A stretch of DNA of 64,000 bases from Prevotella sp. (lineage in GTDB: Bacteria > Bacteroidota > Bacteroidia > Bacteroidales > Bacteroidaceae). Of this stretch, positions 9,201-16,649 are shown piece by piece. The notes beneath the pieces were generated by a model that saw nothing but the letters and a program-made list of their open reading frames with translations, did not search any database and had not been told where the DNA came from. Position 1 is the stretch's first letter; every line of letters begins with the position of its first letter. A program made the translations under genes and the position numbers. The stretch lies in NCBI GenBank assembly GCA_022511075.1, contig JAFLSE010000009.1:25210-89209 (forward strand). Direction: 5' to 3'.

Positions 9201-9612
9201 TGCGCAAGTAAAACCTGCCAATGTCCGTAAATTGTATATACCTAATGCTTCTGCTCAAGAACAAAAACTGTTGGCAGATTTGTATGATTATATGGAATAT
9301 TTGCGCAGTGGTAAGTCACATCAGATTCATAGTACTATAAGCAATCAGTTTATTGGTGACTTTTTTGAAAAAATCATTAACGGTTGTGTCTATGAACTTG
9401 TTTTCCGTTCACATATGAAAGAGCGAGAAATCAATATCATAGAATATCTTTTGAGTATTATTGTACCACCTGAAGATGATAGTCAGCAAAACGCTTCAAC
9501 GATACTTACTGTTTTTGAGAAACTGTATAAAACAGATAATCCTGTACGTACTCGGTTGAACCTTTTTGTATCAAGAAGTCCGGAATATTTACAAAACATA
9601 ATTCAACGTTAA
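6226..9612 (+). CDS. Eco57I-like N6-adenine DNA methyltransferase
   Basis: A 1128-residue protein. Motifs of the gamma class of N6-adenine methylases are clear: a helical N-terminal region, then GAFYTPKEIVQYM, the SAM-binding DPAIGSGAFPMGLL near residue 440, NIYGVDIDQGAVDIARLR, and the catalytic NPPFG near residue 652. The last 350 residues, with SGISTGGDKIF, look like a TaqI/Eco57I-type target-recognition region. No nuclease motif is seen here, so cleavage would rest with the upstream helicase-PLD protein. A TTG at 6217 could extend it by three residues; the ATG is preferred. From about 8.3 kb the gene turns visibly more AT-rich. It ends 1 bp before the ATPase gene. Confidence 0.85.
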   Translation: MKETFKQIFQNDYPGIDVIASKILSPIFKSRYQGYPQANEIPLNNAAVLANIKKIENVGFVKGGSSGRDTIEIFDVTVNDNSRLAQSRVNIQSCIRSELFPYSHAFMIFHYENPAERSWRFSYAHKSATINGMTDAKRYTYILGRNFHARTITDRFVELAKSYLLDSDLLSAFSVQALSDEFFDKYNSHYCKFCKYLNENTEMRNSFEPFDIDGSGKAIRDYVKKMMGRIVFLYFVQRKGWLNNDLLYMSHLFSQAADDVKADFLDRVLEPMFFGLLNTPCDERETRAQANGWDLSLIPGCDKIPYLNGGLFEQDEIDKCKSVFPSCFFKELFEFFDSYNFTVDENDPNDAEVGIDPEMLGHIFENLLEDNREKGAFYTPKEIVQYMCRESLIAYLNTRTDIGEDRLRQFVLSPEKGVADISREETPKLLSALHTVKICDPAIGSGAFPMGLLNELLHCREALGDSLKRVELKKDIIQNNIYGVDIDQGAVDIARLRFWLSIVVDCEESEPLPNLDYKIMQGNSLLESFMGYDLSRILPVNKNGKTSKTATKAASGNDIQSRIIFEDEQDSIAEIQRLIRCYFSPQNYKRKDTLKQEIDNKVKEYIKICGGNTPSVVEAVEKIDDDNKPFFLWHLFFANVFQKGGFDIVIANPPFGAKLSKSEKEIYKKLYSDVHMRTPETYCYFISLACRLVLKPNGIITYIVPNNMFYQNENLKTRELLVLNNKLIRAINLGDNTFENANVPTCIFTAITGKAKSNYEIAYSDYRRYNVKNIEWWKQIDALDVKMLKNVPSLVLGVSKKDIEIINVIKQNCITIDSIAEEMASGISTGGDKIFKISPQQQIQHNIEHDILRKVLVGGDIDKYSVNYTNDLLIYTTRETEMKDYPNTGNYLQLYIDKLRKRSEAKSGILPWFSLNRDRYEQLFTEPKIIMRQTADSIRCVYDNNGYFTLDSILVLKKNTEKFCYKYIATVLNSKLTDYLYKNFTQEEGKIFAQVKPANVRKLYIPNASAQEQKLLADLYDYMEYLRSGKSHQIHSTISNQFIGDFFEKIINGCVYELVFRSHMKEREINIIEYLLSIIVPPEDDSQQNASTILTVFEKLYKTDNPVRTRLNLFVSRSPEYLQNIIQR

Positions 9613-9613
9613 T

Positions 9614-11335
9614 ATGTCAGCAATATCAGAAATAAAGATAGATGGCTTTAAGGCATTCCCTAATGATTTTACACTTGAACTTAAGGGAAAGAATCTTCTA
9701 TTGTATGGAGAAAATGGAAGTGGAAAGTCTTCCATTTATTATGCTTTACATACACTTTTGCAGAGTCAATGCAAAAATAAGAATGATGTATATTTCGATA
9801 TTGCTAAGCCTGAAAGTATCATAAATAAACACACGAAAAAGACTGATGCAAAAGTAGAAATAAAATTTGAGAATGACGATACAATATACAGAATTTCTCA
9901 AAACGGATATGAAGAATTACCTACACGGGGAATTTCTCCATTGCGTGACTTAAATGGGCAATGTGTTTTTATAAACCACAAGTTTCTGTTTAATGTTTTC
10001 AGCTTCCGAAATTCCCAATACATAGATTTGTTTCCAGTATTTATTAAGGATATTCTTCCATTCGTACTAACTCAAGATGGCTCAGAATATATAAGTATGA
10101 TATATGATGAAGTGATGAAGGGGATTAAGCGACATGGAAAAAGTCACAGAATATTGGGCTCATATCAAGATAGAATTGACAAATTCAATTCCGAAACAAA
10201 GTATCTTATTGACTTAATTAATTCTAATGCTGTTAAAACAGCGACCAGAATATTTAATGATTATTTCCGAAATGCAGGAGAACGAAAGTTAAAAATTACT
10301 CTTGGTTATGAAAATAATAGGGATAAAGTACCACAGCCCGACAAATCTTATTGGCTAAGATGTGACCATCGATACCAATACATAGAAAAAGCAGGTAGAA
10401 GAGAAGAAATAAGTATCAGTACTAGAATGGAAATTTTACAGCCATCAATAACTCTAACAATAGAAGAGTTAGGAGATGATGGCATTTCATATCAACAAAT
10501 TGAAAAACCTCAAACCTACTTTAATGAAGCTAAATTAACCGCAATTGCATTATCAATTAGATTTGCCTTATTAGATATGCTAACTCCAGTAAATGGGAGA
10601 TTTCTTGCGTTAGATGATATGCTAATAAGTCTTGATATGAGTAATAGAAGAAAAGTAATTGACTACCTATTTGATGTGGCTGCTCAACATTATATAATAT
10701 ATATATTTACACATGATAGATTGTTTTATAATTCGATAAAAAAGAGAATTACTATTGAACATACTCAAAATAAATGGATATCTGGTGGCATTTATATGCA
10801 TAGTATTGATGAAAAGAATAACTATCAGTCTTGTATGCCTTATCCTAAATATATTGAAGACAAAGATACGATATTAGAAATATATGAATACTACGCTATG
10901 CATGATTATCCAGCGTGTGGGCAAAAACTGAGAAAATGGTGCGAAAGAATTCTTGATGGACTATATCCTGACACTCTAAAGAAACGAATAGATGCTACTA
11001 CAGGGCAAACAATAGATACAAATCTTAATGATAGAATCCTATATCTTGAAGAGTTTTGTGCTAATGAAAAATTTGATTATTCTAAATTTAAAAACTTAAA
11101 GATATACAAAGATTGTATTTTAAATGCAGTCTCTCATTATGATATACAATCTCCAATATATGGTAATGAGATTTTGGAAATAGCGCGTATTTTATCTGAA
11201 TTAGAAACTATATTAAATAGTAAACGAGATATAAAAGTTAATCACGGATTGGGATTGGAATTACAAAAGCCCGATATGCAATCTTTAACCGTGTGTATTG
11301 ATATCAAATCAAGTAAATTAAAAATATATGACTAA
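9614..11335 (+). CDS. RecF/SMC-like ATPase, defence operon
   Basis: A 573-residue protein. GENGSGKS at residues 32-39 is the Walker A motif, preceded by the KIDGFKAF strand-turn typical of the RecF/SMC ABC-ATPase fold. Walker B is in LALDDMLISLD around 331-341, followed by a D-loop-like segment and FTHD with the H-loop histidine. The middle is short and lacks a long coiled coil, so it is closer to OLD/RecF-type defence ATPases than to SMC. The C-terminal 180 residues are not recognised. With helicase and methylase it forms a helicase-methylase-ATPase trio. Its DNA is strongly AT-rich. The stop codon overlaps the start of the small frame at 11328. Confidence 0.8.
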   Translation: MSAISEIKIDGFKAFPNDFTLELKGKNLLLYGENGSGKSSIYYALHTLLQSQCKNKNDVYFDIAKPESIINKHTKKTDAKVEIKFENDDTIYRISQNGYEELPTRGISPLRDLNGQCVFINHKFLFNVFSFRNSQYIDLFPVFIKDILPFVLTQDGSEYISMIYDEVMKGIKRHGKSHRILGSYQDRIDKFNSETKYLIDLINSNAVKTATRIFNDYFRNAGERKLKITLGYENNRDKVPQPDKSYWLRCDHRYQYIEKAGRREEISISTRMEILQPSITLTIEELGDDGISYQQIEKPQTYFNEAKLTAIALSIRFALLDMLTPVNGRFLALDDMLISLDMSNRRKVIDYLFDVAAQHYIIYIFTHDRLFYNSIKKRITIEHTQNKWISGGIYMHSIDEKNNYQSCMPYPKYIEDKDTILEIYEYYAMHDYPACGQKLRKWCERILDGLYPDTLKKRIDATTGQTIDTNLNDRILYLEEFCANEKFDYSKFKNLKIYKDCILNAVSHYDIQSPIYGNEILEIARILSELETILNSKRDIKVNHGLGLELQKPDMQSLTVCIDIKSSKLKIYD

Positions 11336-11545
11336 AAAGGAGTACAAAAAGTCGCCTATTATCAAAAATGTATTGTAAATAAGATTATAGACAATGATAT
11401 TACTACCATGTTGCCTGAATCATGTGAACATCTTTCTATATATGATGCATATGACCAATATTGTTCTGACTATGGCTTGCCTAATACAGATAATTTATTG
11501 GATATACTTTATGACCATGGTACAAAGTTAAGAGACAAGATATGA
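11328..11545 (+). pseudogene. Small operon gene broken by a one-base shift
   Basis: An ATG at 11328 overlaps the ATPase stop (ATGACTAA). It encodes MTKKEYKKSPIIKNVL and then hits TAA. In the neighbouring frame an open stretch runs on (CIVNKIIDNDITTMLPESCE and onward to KLRDKI) and ends in a TGA that overlaps the HNH start as ATGA. Adding one A to the run of five at 11364-11368 would join both parts into one protein of about 73 residues. The tight overlaps at both ends indicate a real operon member. It is either a recent frameshift, a sequencing or assembly error, or recoding; the A-run is not a classic slippery heptamer. Family not recognised. Confidence 0.55.
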
Positions 11546-12438
11546 GCATATGCATATTTTGCCACAAAGATGCCTCCACTTCTAAAAGTGTTGAGCACAT
11601 TATTCCTGAATCACTTGGGAATAAACATCATTTGTTGCCTAAAGGATATGTGTGTGACAAATGCAATAATTATTTTTCTGTAAAAATAGAAAAAGAACTC
11701 TTGGCGCAACCTTATTTTGTATCAATGCGTTTTCGTAATGAAATCTTAACAAAGAAAGATAAGTTAGTTAAAGAAAGAATAAGATTTCCAGAAGTTTGTA
11801 TAAATACGGAAGCAACACTACAGACATCTCCTAAGAGAATGACGATATCTTTTGATGATGATGTACTCTATAAAAAGATTCAAGATGAGAAAATAAAAAC
11901 AATTGAACTCCCCTACATTCCAGAGCCGACATACCCCAACCGAATACTGTCACGTTTTCTGGCAAAATGTGCCTATGAATTTTTCTTATATAATGTTGGC
12001 AAAGATAAATATGATTTATGTGTTCAGGAATTATTAGGAAAGGAAAATGATATATTGAAAAATTTGCGTGAATATGCTCGGTTTGGGAAAGGGAAATACT
12101 GGTCCTATAGCCAACGCAGAATTTATTCAGAAGGTGATGTTGTGTACAATCAAAGTAAAGGTCTGTATTTGGAAAAACTTTATGAAATGAAGTTTTTTAC
12201 AAAGGAATACAATGAAATGCCAAATTACAAAGTTGAAGTTGAAATATATTTTGTAATAGCGATTTTAGGAATAGAGTATGCTATTTGTATATCCGATCCA
12301 GATATTTCTGAATATCAAAAATGGTTAGAAGAACACAAGGGAATTTCTCCATTAACAAATGAAGGACAGGAAATGCATTTTAATTTGTCCACTGTAAAAC
12401 CAGTTTTAATAAAAAAAGATGACGATAGAATTTATTGA
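11542..12438 (+). CDS. HNH-type zinc protein (putative endonuclease)
   Basis: A 298-residue protein. The N-terminus is a four-cysteine HNH fold: C4xxC7, then VEHIIPESLGNKH with the central H19, and C38xxC41-NN. This is the HNH_5 arrangement found in many defence-island nucleases. Residues 60-298 are not recognised and are predicted mixed alpha/beta by look. The start overlaps the preceding small frame by 4 nt, and the end overlaps the GNAT-PIN gene by 20 nt, so the three are probably translationally coupled. Nuclease action on DNA is the family expectation; whether it is an effector of this operon is inference. Confidence 0.75.
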   Translation: MSICIFCHKDASTSKSVEHIIPESLGNKHHLLPKGYVCDKCNNYFSVKIEKELLAQPYFVSMRFRNEILTKKDKLVKERIRFPEVCINTEATLQTSPKRMTISFDDDVLYKKIQDEKIKTIELPYIPEPTYPNRILSRFLAKCAYEFFLYNVGKDKYDLCVQELLGKENDILKNLREYARFGKGKYWSYSQRRIYSEGDVVYNQSKGLYLEKLYEMKFFTKEYNEMPNYKVEVEIYFVIAILGIEYAICISDPDISEYQKWLEEHKGISPLTNEGQEMHFNLSTVKPVLIKKDDDRIY

Positions 12439-14476
12439 TAATAAGCATATTCTTTTCCGTGATGTGAAAGTTTTAGGAAGAAAAAACTCTGCCACATTAG
12501 GTTTTATGCCAGAGGGAGGTTTTGAGGATCATGCAAAAAACAAATGGATTATTGTTGCACATGACGGAAATGTATTGGCTGGATATTTAATGTTTCGTGT
12601 TGTCTCTCGATTTTCACGGATAAGCATTGTACATTTATGTGTATGCGATATTTATAGAGGAAAAGGAATTTCTGTTGCTTTGTTAAATGTACTAAAAAAT
12701 AAATATGAGAAAATATATCGAGGAATAGCCCTTAGCTGTAGGACAGATTTTAGTCATGCTTCTTCTGTTTGGAGAAATTTCGGCTTTGTGCCACGCGAAA
12801 GAGTAAGAAGTCGAAGCTTTGATGAAAAATATTTAAATAGATGGTGGTATGACTTCCATCAACCTGATTTGTTTTCTTCCTCTTCAGTATCTAAGGTTAA
12901 AGCATTATTGGATATGAATATTATCGTGAAACTGCGAGAAGTAGACAATCCAGACTCAGTGAATCCGCTTGAAGATCCTCGTGGTTTATTGGCGGACTGG
13001 CTTATTGATGAAGCAGAATTGTGTTTTGCTCCAGAGGCTTACAATGAAATTGATAGGGACGAAAACCATTTACGCGCAGCTAAAACCAGAAAATTTTTGT
13101 CTTCATTTACTCAACTCCAAGTTGATGTAGAGAAACAAAAGAAGGTTGTAAAGGATTTAGAAAAAGTGGTGAAAGGAAAATCTGAAAATGATGTTTCTGA
13201 TAGAAAGCAAATAGCTTCATGTATTGTATCACAAACGCCTTATTTTATAACTTATGATGAAGGGCTGCTCAACAAGAAAGAAGAAATAGAAAAAATATAT
13301 TCGATACAAATATATAATCCTCAGGAGTTTATATTACAGATAGACCAACTTTTGCATGGAGAAGACTATATGCCTAATCAATTAAAAGGTGTACATTCTG
13401 ATTCTATTTCAAGATTAAGTCCACAAGAGTTGTCCATTTGTGTAGAAAGGTTTTGGATGCAGAAAAAAGGTGAAGAGAAACAATCCTTTAATGCTTTAGT
13501 ATATGGTATAGTTAATAAAAAAGGCGGTCACTTATACGTACAAAAGCGATATGGAGAAGATGTTGCATTTTATGGTATTTGTGAAAAAAGTGACTCTGTG
13601 GAAATTGAATTATTGCGTATTTATACAGGAGATCTTTGTAGTGCATTATTCTTCCAAATCATTTCGGAAATTCTTAAAATAAATTTAAAAAATAAAAAGT
13701 CTCAAATTGTTTTTAAAGAGAAATATATTACAGAAGAGCAAAAAGATATTTTAAATAGGTTTGGGTTTATTCTACGAAATAATTGTTTTGTAAAGTATAT
13801 TTACAATACTGTCATTGCTAAAAAAGATGTCTTCTCTATTATCCAACAATCTTATCCAGATGTTACGATAAAACATGATAATAGGATATTATTTGAAGTA
13901 GAAAGAAAACTCTTCCCTTTAAAAATTAGAGGTCTCGGAATCCCAACATATATTATTCCAATAAAACCATATTGGGCAGGACAATTATTTGATATTGCTA
14001 TAGCAAATGAAGATTTGTTTGGAGCAAATCCTGAAAAATTGTGGAGTTTTGAGAATGTATATTATCGACATACAAAACCGATAAGCGAAAAGTATCCAGC
14101 ACGAATTCTATGGTATGTAAGTGGGCAGAACAAATATTTTTCTCATACGAAATCTATTGTAGCTTCTTCGTATCTAACAGAAGTAATGACGGACAAGCCA
14201 AAAATATTATTTCGTTTAAATAAACGCTATGGAATATATGAATGGAAACATATCTCGAAATTATGCGGTGGCAATATTGATACAAATATTAGAGCGTTGA
14301 AATTTTGTCAAACAGAAGTATTTGATTATCCTGTAAGTTTCCATAAAGTCCAAGAAGTTTTTAATTCTCATGGACGAAAAAAGAATACTTTTGCTTCTCC
14401 TGTAGAAGTAGATGAAAATATATATTTTCAATTATATGAGTTAGGCAAAAATGGCAAAGACAAAAATAATACGTAA
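12419..14476 (+). CDS. GNAT acetyltransferase-PIN domain fusion protein
   Basis: A 685-residue multidomain protein. Residues about 1-135 look like a GNAT acetyltransferase, with the acetyl-CoA loop YRGKGIS at 79-85 and the closing NFGFVPRERV strand. Residues about 160-310 look like a PIN nuclease: LLDMNII with D165, APEAYNEIDRDE with E210, and FITYDEGLL with D280 give the spaced acidic set. Residues 350-500 have a second weak acetyltransferase-like pattern (SIIQQSYPDV etc.), and the last 180 residues include a segment like EVE/ASCH folds. PIN proteins cut RNA; GNAT toxins acetylate charged tRNA. The fusion suggests an RNA-directed effector, but that is inference. It overlaps both neighbours (20 and 26 nt). 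Confidence 0.6.
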   Translation: MTIEFIDNKHILFRDVKVLGRKNSATLGFMPEGGFEDHAKNKWIIVAHDGNVLAGYLMFRVVSRFSRISIVHLCVCDIYRGKGISVALLNVLKNKYEKIYRGIALSCRTDFSHASSVWRNFGFVPRERVRSRSFDEKYLNRWWYDFHQPDLFSSSSVSKVKALLDMNIIVKLREVDNPDSVNPLEDPRGLLADWLIDEAELCFAPEAYNEIDRDENHLRAAKTRKFLSSFTQLQVDVEKQKKVVKDLEKVVKGKSENDVSDRKQIASCIVSQTPYFITYDEGLLNKKEEIEKIYSIQIYNPQEFILQIDQLLHGEDYMPNQLKGVHSDSISRLSPQELSICVERFWMQKKGEEKQSFNALVYGIVNKKGGHLYVQKRYGEDVAFYGICEKSDSVEIELLRIYTGDLCSALFFQIISEILKINLKNKKSQIVFKEKYITEEQKDILNRFGFILRNNCFVKYIYNTVIAKKDVFSIIQQSYPDVTIKHDNRILFEVERKLFPLKIRGLGIPTYIIPIKPYWAGQLFDIAIANEDLFGANPEKLWSFENVYYRHTKPISEKYPARILWYVSGQNKYFSHTKSIVASSYLTEVMTDKPKILFRLNKRYGIYEWKHISKLCGGNIDTNIRALKFCQTEVFDYPVSFHKVQEVFNSHGRKKNTFASPVEVDENIYFQLYELGKNGKDKNNT

Positions 14477-14918
14477 ATATTTATTTATTGCAGTAAAGCC
14501 AGAATATGCAGACATGTTAATTTCTGGTAGAAAAGATATTGAACTGAGAAAAATAAAACCACATGTTCAGCAAGGAGATTATGTCATAATATATGCTTCG
14601 GCTCCTAAAAAAGCTGTACTTGGGTTTGGAAAGATAAAACGTATAATAGAATGTAGCCCTAAAGATATGTGGGATAAATATTCGAACCGCTTGGGTATTA
14701 ATGAACAAAACTATTTCTCATATTATTGTGGCTATAATAAAGCTATCGGTATCGAATTGGATATTATAAAACCTATAGCACCAATAGGATTAGAGTTCTT
14801 AAAAAAAGTAGTCCCAAACTTTCATCCCCCTCAGATATATCGATATGTAACAAATGAGGAAATTTCTAAAATGCTATCACAAAGAACGATATGTGGTGCT
14901 AAAAGCAAATTGGTATGA
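14451..14918 (+). CDS. ASCH domain protein
   Basis: A 155-residue protein matching the ASCH (PUA-like) fold. KYLFIAVKPEYADMLISGRK is followed by IELRKIKP, GDYVIIYASAPKKAVLGFGKI and a C-terminal beta-rich part. ASCH domains bind RNA or modified nucleotides and some are ribonucleases acting on N4-acetylcytidine. Here the gene overlaps the GNAT-PIN gene by 26 nt and is the last gene of the island, so a joint role with an acetyltransferase and an RNase is attractive but unproven. DNA is strongly AT-rich. After it the operon fades into a 250-bp spacer. Confidence 0.75.
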   Translation: MAKTKIIRKYLFIAVKPEYADMLISGRKDIELRKIKPHVQQGDYVIIYASAPKKAVLGFGKIKRIIECSPKDMWDKYSNRLGINEQNYFSYYCGYNKAIGIELDIIKPIAPIGLEFLKKVVPNFHPPQIYRYVTNEEISKMLSQRTICGAKSKLV

Positions 14919-15000
14919 GTAAATATTATTTTGTCACATAATATAAAACTTAACAAACAGAGAAAATCACCTCTAAACCGCAGAAAAAGAAAAAAATGAT

Positions 15001-15124
15001 TAACTTTGCAAAGGAGATATAAAATGATATTATAATATAGGAAATTATGGCAACAAAAGATAGACACTTAGATAAGTCACAAATAGCATTGTCTCAGAAT
15101 TACAACTCTTTGTATTCTGCCTAA
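15001..15124 (+). other. Spacer with promoter-like site and 25-codon ORF
   Basis: TAACTTTG at 15001-15008 matches a -7 box, but no -33 TTTG is evident. An ATG at 15047 opens a 25-codon frame (MATKDRHLDKSQIALSQNYN, stop 15122-15124). It resembles nothing I know. It may be a decayed gene start at the right junction of the AT-rich island. Confidence 0.25.
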
Positions 15125-15137
15125 TGGGTTACTTTTG
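15109..15137 (+). promoter_or_regulatory. Promoter of the RecD2-like helicase operon
   Basis: TACTTTTG at 15130-15137 fits the -7 consensus. TTTG at 15109-15112 lies 17 bp upstream, slightly short of the usual 19-21. The expected start of transcription lies near 15144. Confidence 0.55.
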
Positions 15138-15173
15138 CATTATGAACGAAAAACAACTGACGCGACGTAAATA

Positions 15174-16634
15174 ATGATTGCCGACGAACTTACATACCGC
15201 ATAAGACAGGCATTTGAATTTGAGCCTACAAAGGAGCAGCAGCACGCGATAAACGTGTTTGCACGCTTTATGACCGACCGCAACGAACAGTCGCTGATGA
15301 TACTGCGAGGCTCGGCTGGTACGGGAAAAACGGTTATTGCAAGTGCTATGGTGAGGGCGTTGAAGGCATTGAAGTGTAAGTTGGTGCTGCTTGCCCCTAC
15401 GGGGCGTGCGGCAAAGGTGTTTTCGATAAATTCGGGAACGGCGGCATATACCATTCATCGGCGCATATACAGGCAAAAGACTGCTGGCGACTTGTCGGGA
15501 TTCTCGCTGAACGCCAATCTTGCAAGCGATACGCTTTTCATTGTTGATGAGGCTTCGATGGTAGCAAATCAAGGTTATAGCGACACGTCGTTTGGCTCTG
15601 GGCGCTTGCTCGATGACCTTGTGCAGTTTGTTTATAACGGGCGCAACTGCCGTATGATGCTTATTGGCGACAAAGCACAGTTGCCGCCTGTGGGTGAGGA
15701 AGAAAGTCCGGCACTGATAGGTGGATATATGCAAGGCTACGGTCTTGCCACATACGAGTGTGACCTCAATGAGGTGCTGCGACAAAGTATTGGCAGTGGG
15801 ATATTGTGGAATGCCACGATGATACGCAGTATGATAGCGCACGGCGAAATGACGAGGCTGCCGAAGATACGTTTTGCAGGATTTGAGGACATAAAGATGG
15901 TGCCCGGAGGAGAACTGATAGAGCAACTTGCGTCAAGTCATTCACGGGTGGGTATCGACGAGACAATGGTGGTGACACGCAGTAACAAGCGGGCTAATAT
16001 ATATAACAATGGCATAAGGGCGATGGTGCTTGGACGCGAGGAAGAGCTGTGCTCGGGCGATATGGTGATGATTGTGAAGAACAACTATTTTTGGACGGAG
16101 CAGGCACAGCAGCGTGAGAAAGACCCAAACGCACCGACATTTCTTGCCAACGGCGACCGATGCGTGGTTAGGCGTGTGCGCAATGTGCGCAGTATGTACG
16201 GCTTTCGCTTTGCTGACATCACAATGCAATTTCCCGACTACGACGACTACGAACTTACTGCCACCGTGCTGCTCGACTCGCTGCAATCGGAATCGCCATC
16301 ACTCACGCGCGAACAGACAGAAATGCTCTACAACGCCGTGATGGCAGACTATGCCGACATTCCACTGAAGGCAGACCGACTGAAGGCATTGCAGAAAGAT
16401 GTATACTACAATGCCGTACAGATAAAATATGCATACGCCGTTACCTGCCACAAGGCGCAGGGAGGGCAGTGGGCACACATATACGTTGACCAGGGATATA
16501 TGACCGACGATATGCTAAACAACGATTATATACACTGGCTATACACCGCCTTCACCCGTGCCACGGAACGGCTATACCTCGTGAACTGGCCTGCAACGCA
16601 GACCGAAACGGAAAGTAAGGAAACAAAGGACTAA
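15174..16634 (+). CDS. RecD2-like ATP-dependent DNA helicase
   Basis: A 486-residue superfamily 1B helicase: Walker A GSAGTGKT at 46-53, motif Ia APTGRAAKV, motif II VDEASM, motif III GDKAQLPPVG, and near the end VTCHKAQGGQW plus YTAFTRATERLYLV (UvrD_C_2 type). It lacks the long N-terminal domain of RecD2, so it is the short form common in Bacteroidetes, often annotated as an AAA-family ATPase or exodeoxyribonuclease V-like subunit. It unwinds DNA 5'-3' in repair, by family. No in-frame upstream start exists: a TAA directly abuts the ATG (TAATG). GC content is back to that of the chromosome, so the island ends before it. rmuC follows after 15 bp. Confidence 0.8.
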   Translation: MIADELTYRIRQAFEFEPTKEQQHAINVFARFMTDRNEQSLMILRGSAGTGKTVIASAMVRALKALKCKLVLLAPTGRAAKVFSINSGTAAYTIHRRIYRQKTAGDLSGFSLNANLASDTLFIVDEASMVANQGYSDTSFGSGRLLDDLVQFVYNGRNCRMMLIGDKAQLPPVGEEESPALIGGYMQGYGLATYECDLNEVLRQSIGSGILWNATMIRSMIAHGEMTRLPKIRFAGFEDIKMVPGGELIEQLASSHSRVGIDETMVVTRSNKRANIYNNGIRAMVLGREEELCSGDMVMIVKNNYFWTEQAQQREKDPNAPTFLANGDRCVVRRVRNVRSMYGFRFADITMQFPDYDDYELTATVLLDSLQSESPSLTREQTEMLYNAVMADYADIPLKADRLKALQKDVYYNAVQIKYAYAVTCHKAQGGQWAHIYVDQGYMTDDMLNNDYIHWLYTAFTRATERLYLVNWPATQTETESKETKD

Positions 16635-16649
16635 TAAAAAACAAAGTAT

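Noticed and set aside
2819..14918. BREX, DISARM or type I restriction
   Set aside because: No PglZ, BrxL, DrmA/DrmB or HsdS-like gene is present; the methylase carries its own target-recognition part.
15142..15174. Ten-codon upstream reading frame coupled (TAATG) to the RecD2-like helicase
   Set aside because: Its ATG lies at or before the start of transcription expected from the -7 box at 15130-15137, so it is probably not transcribed.
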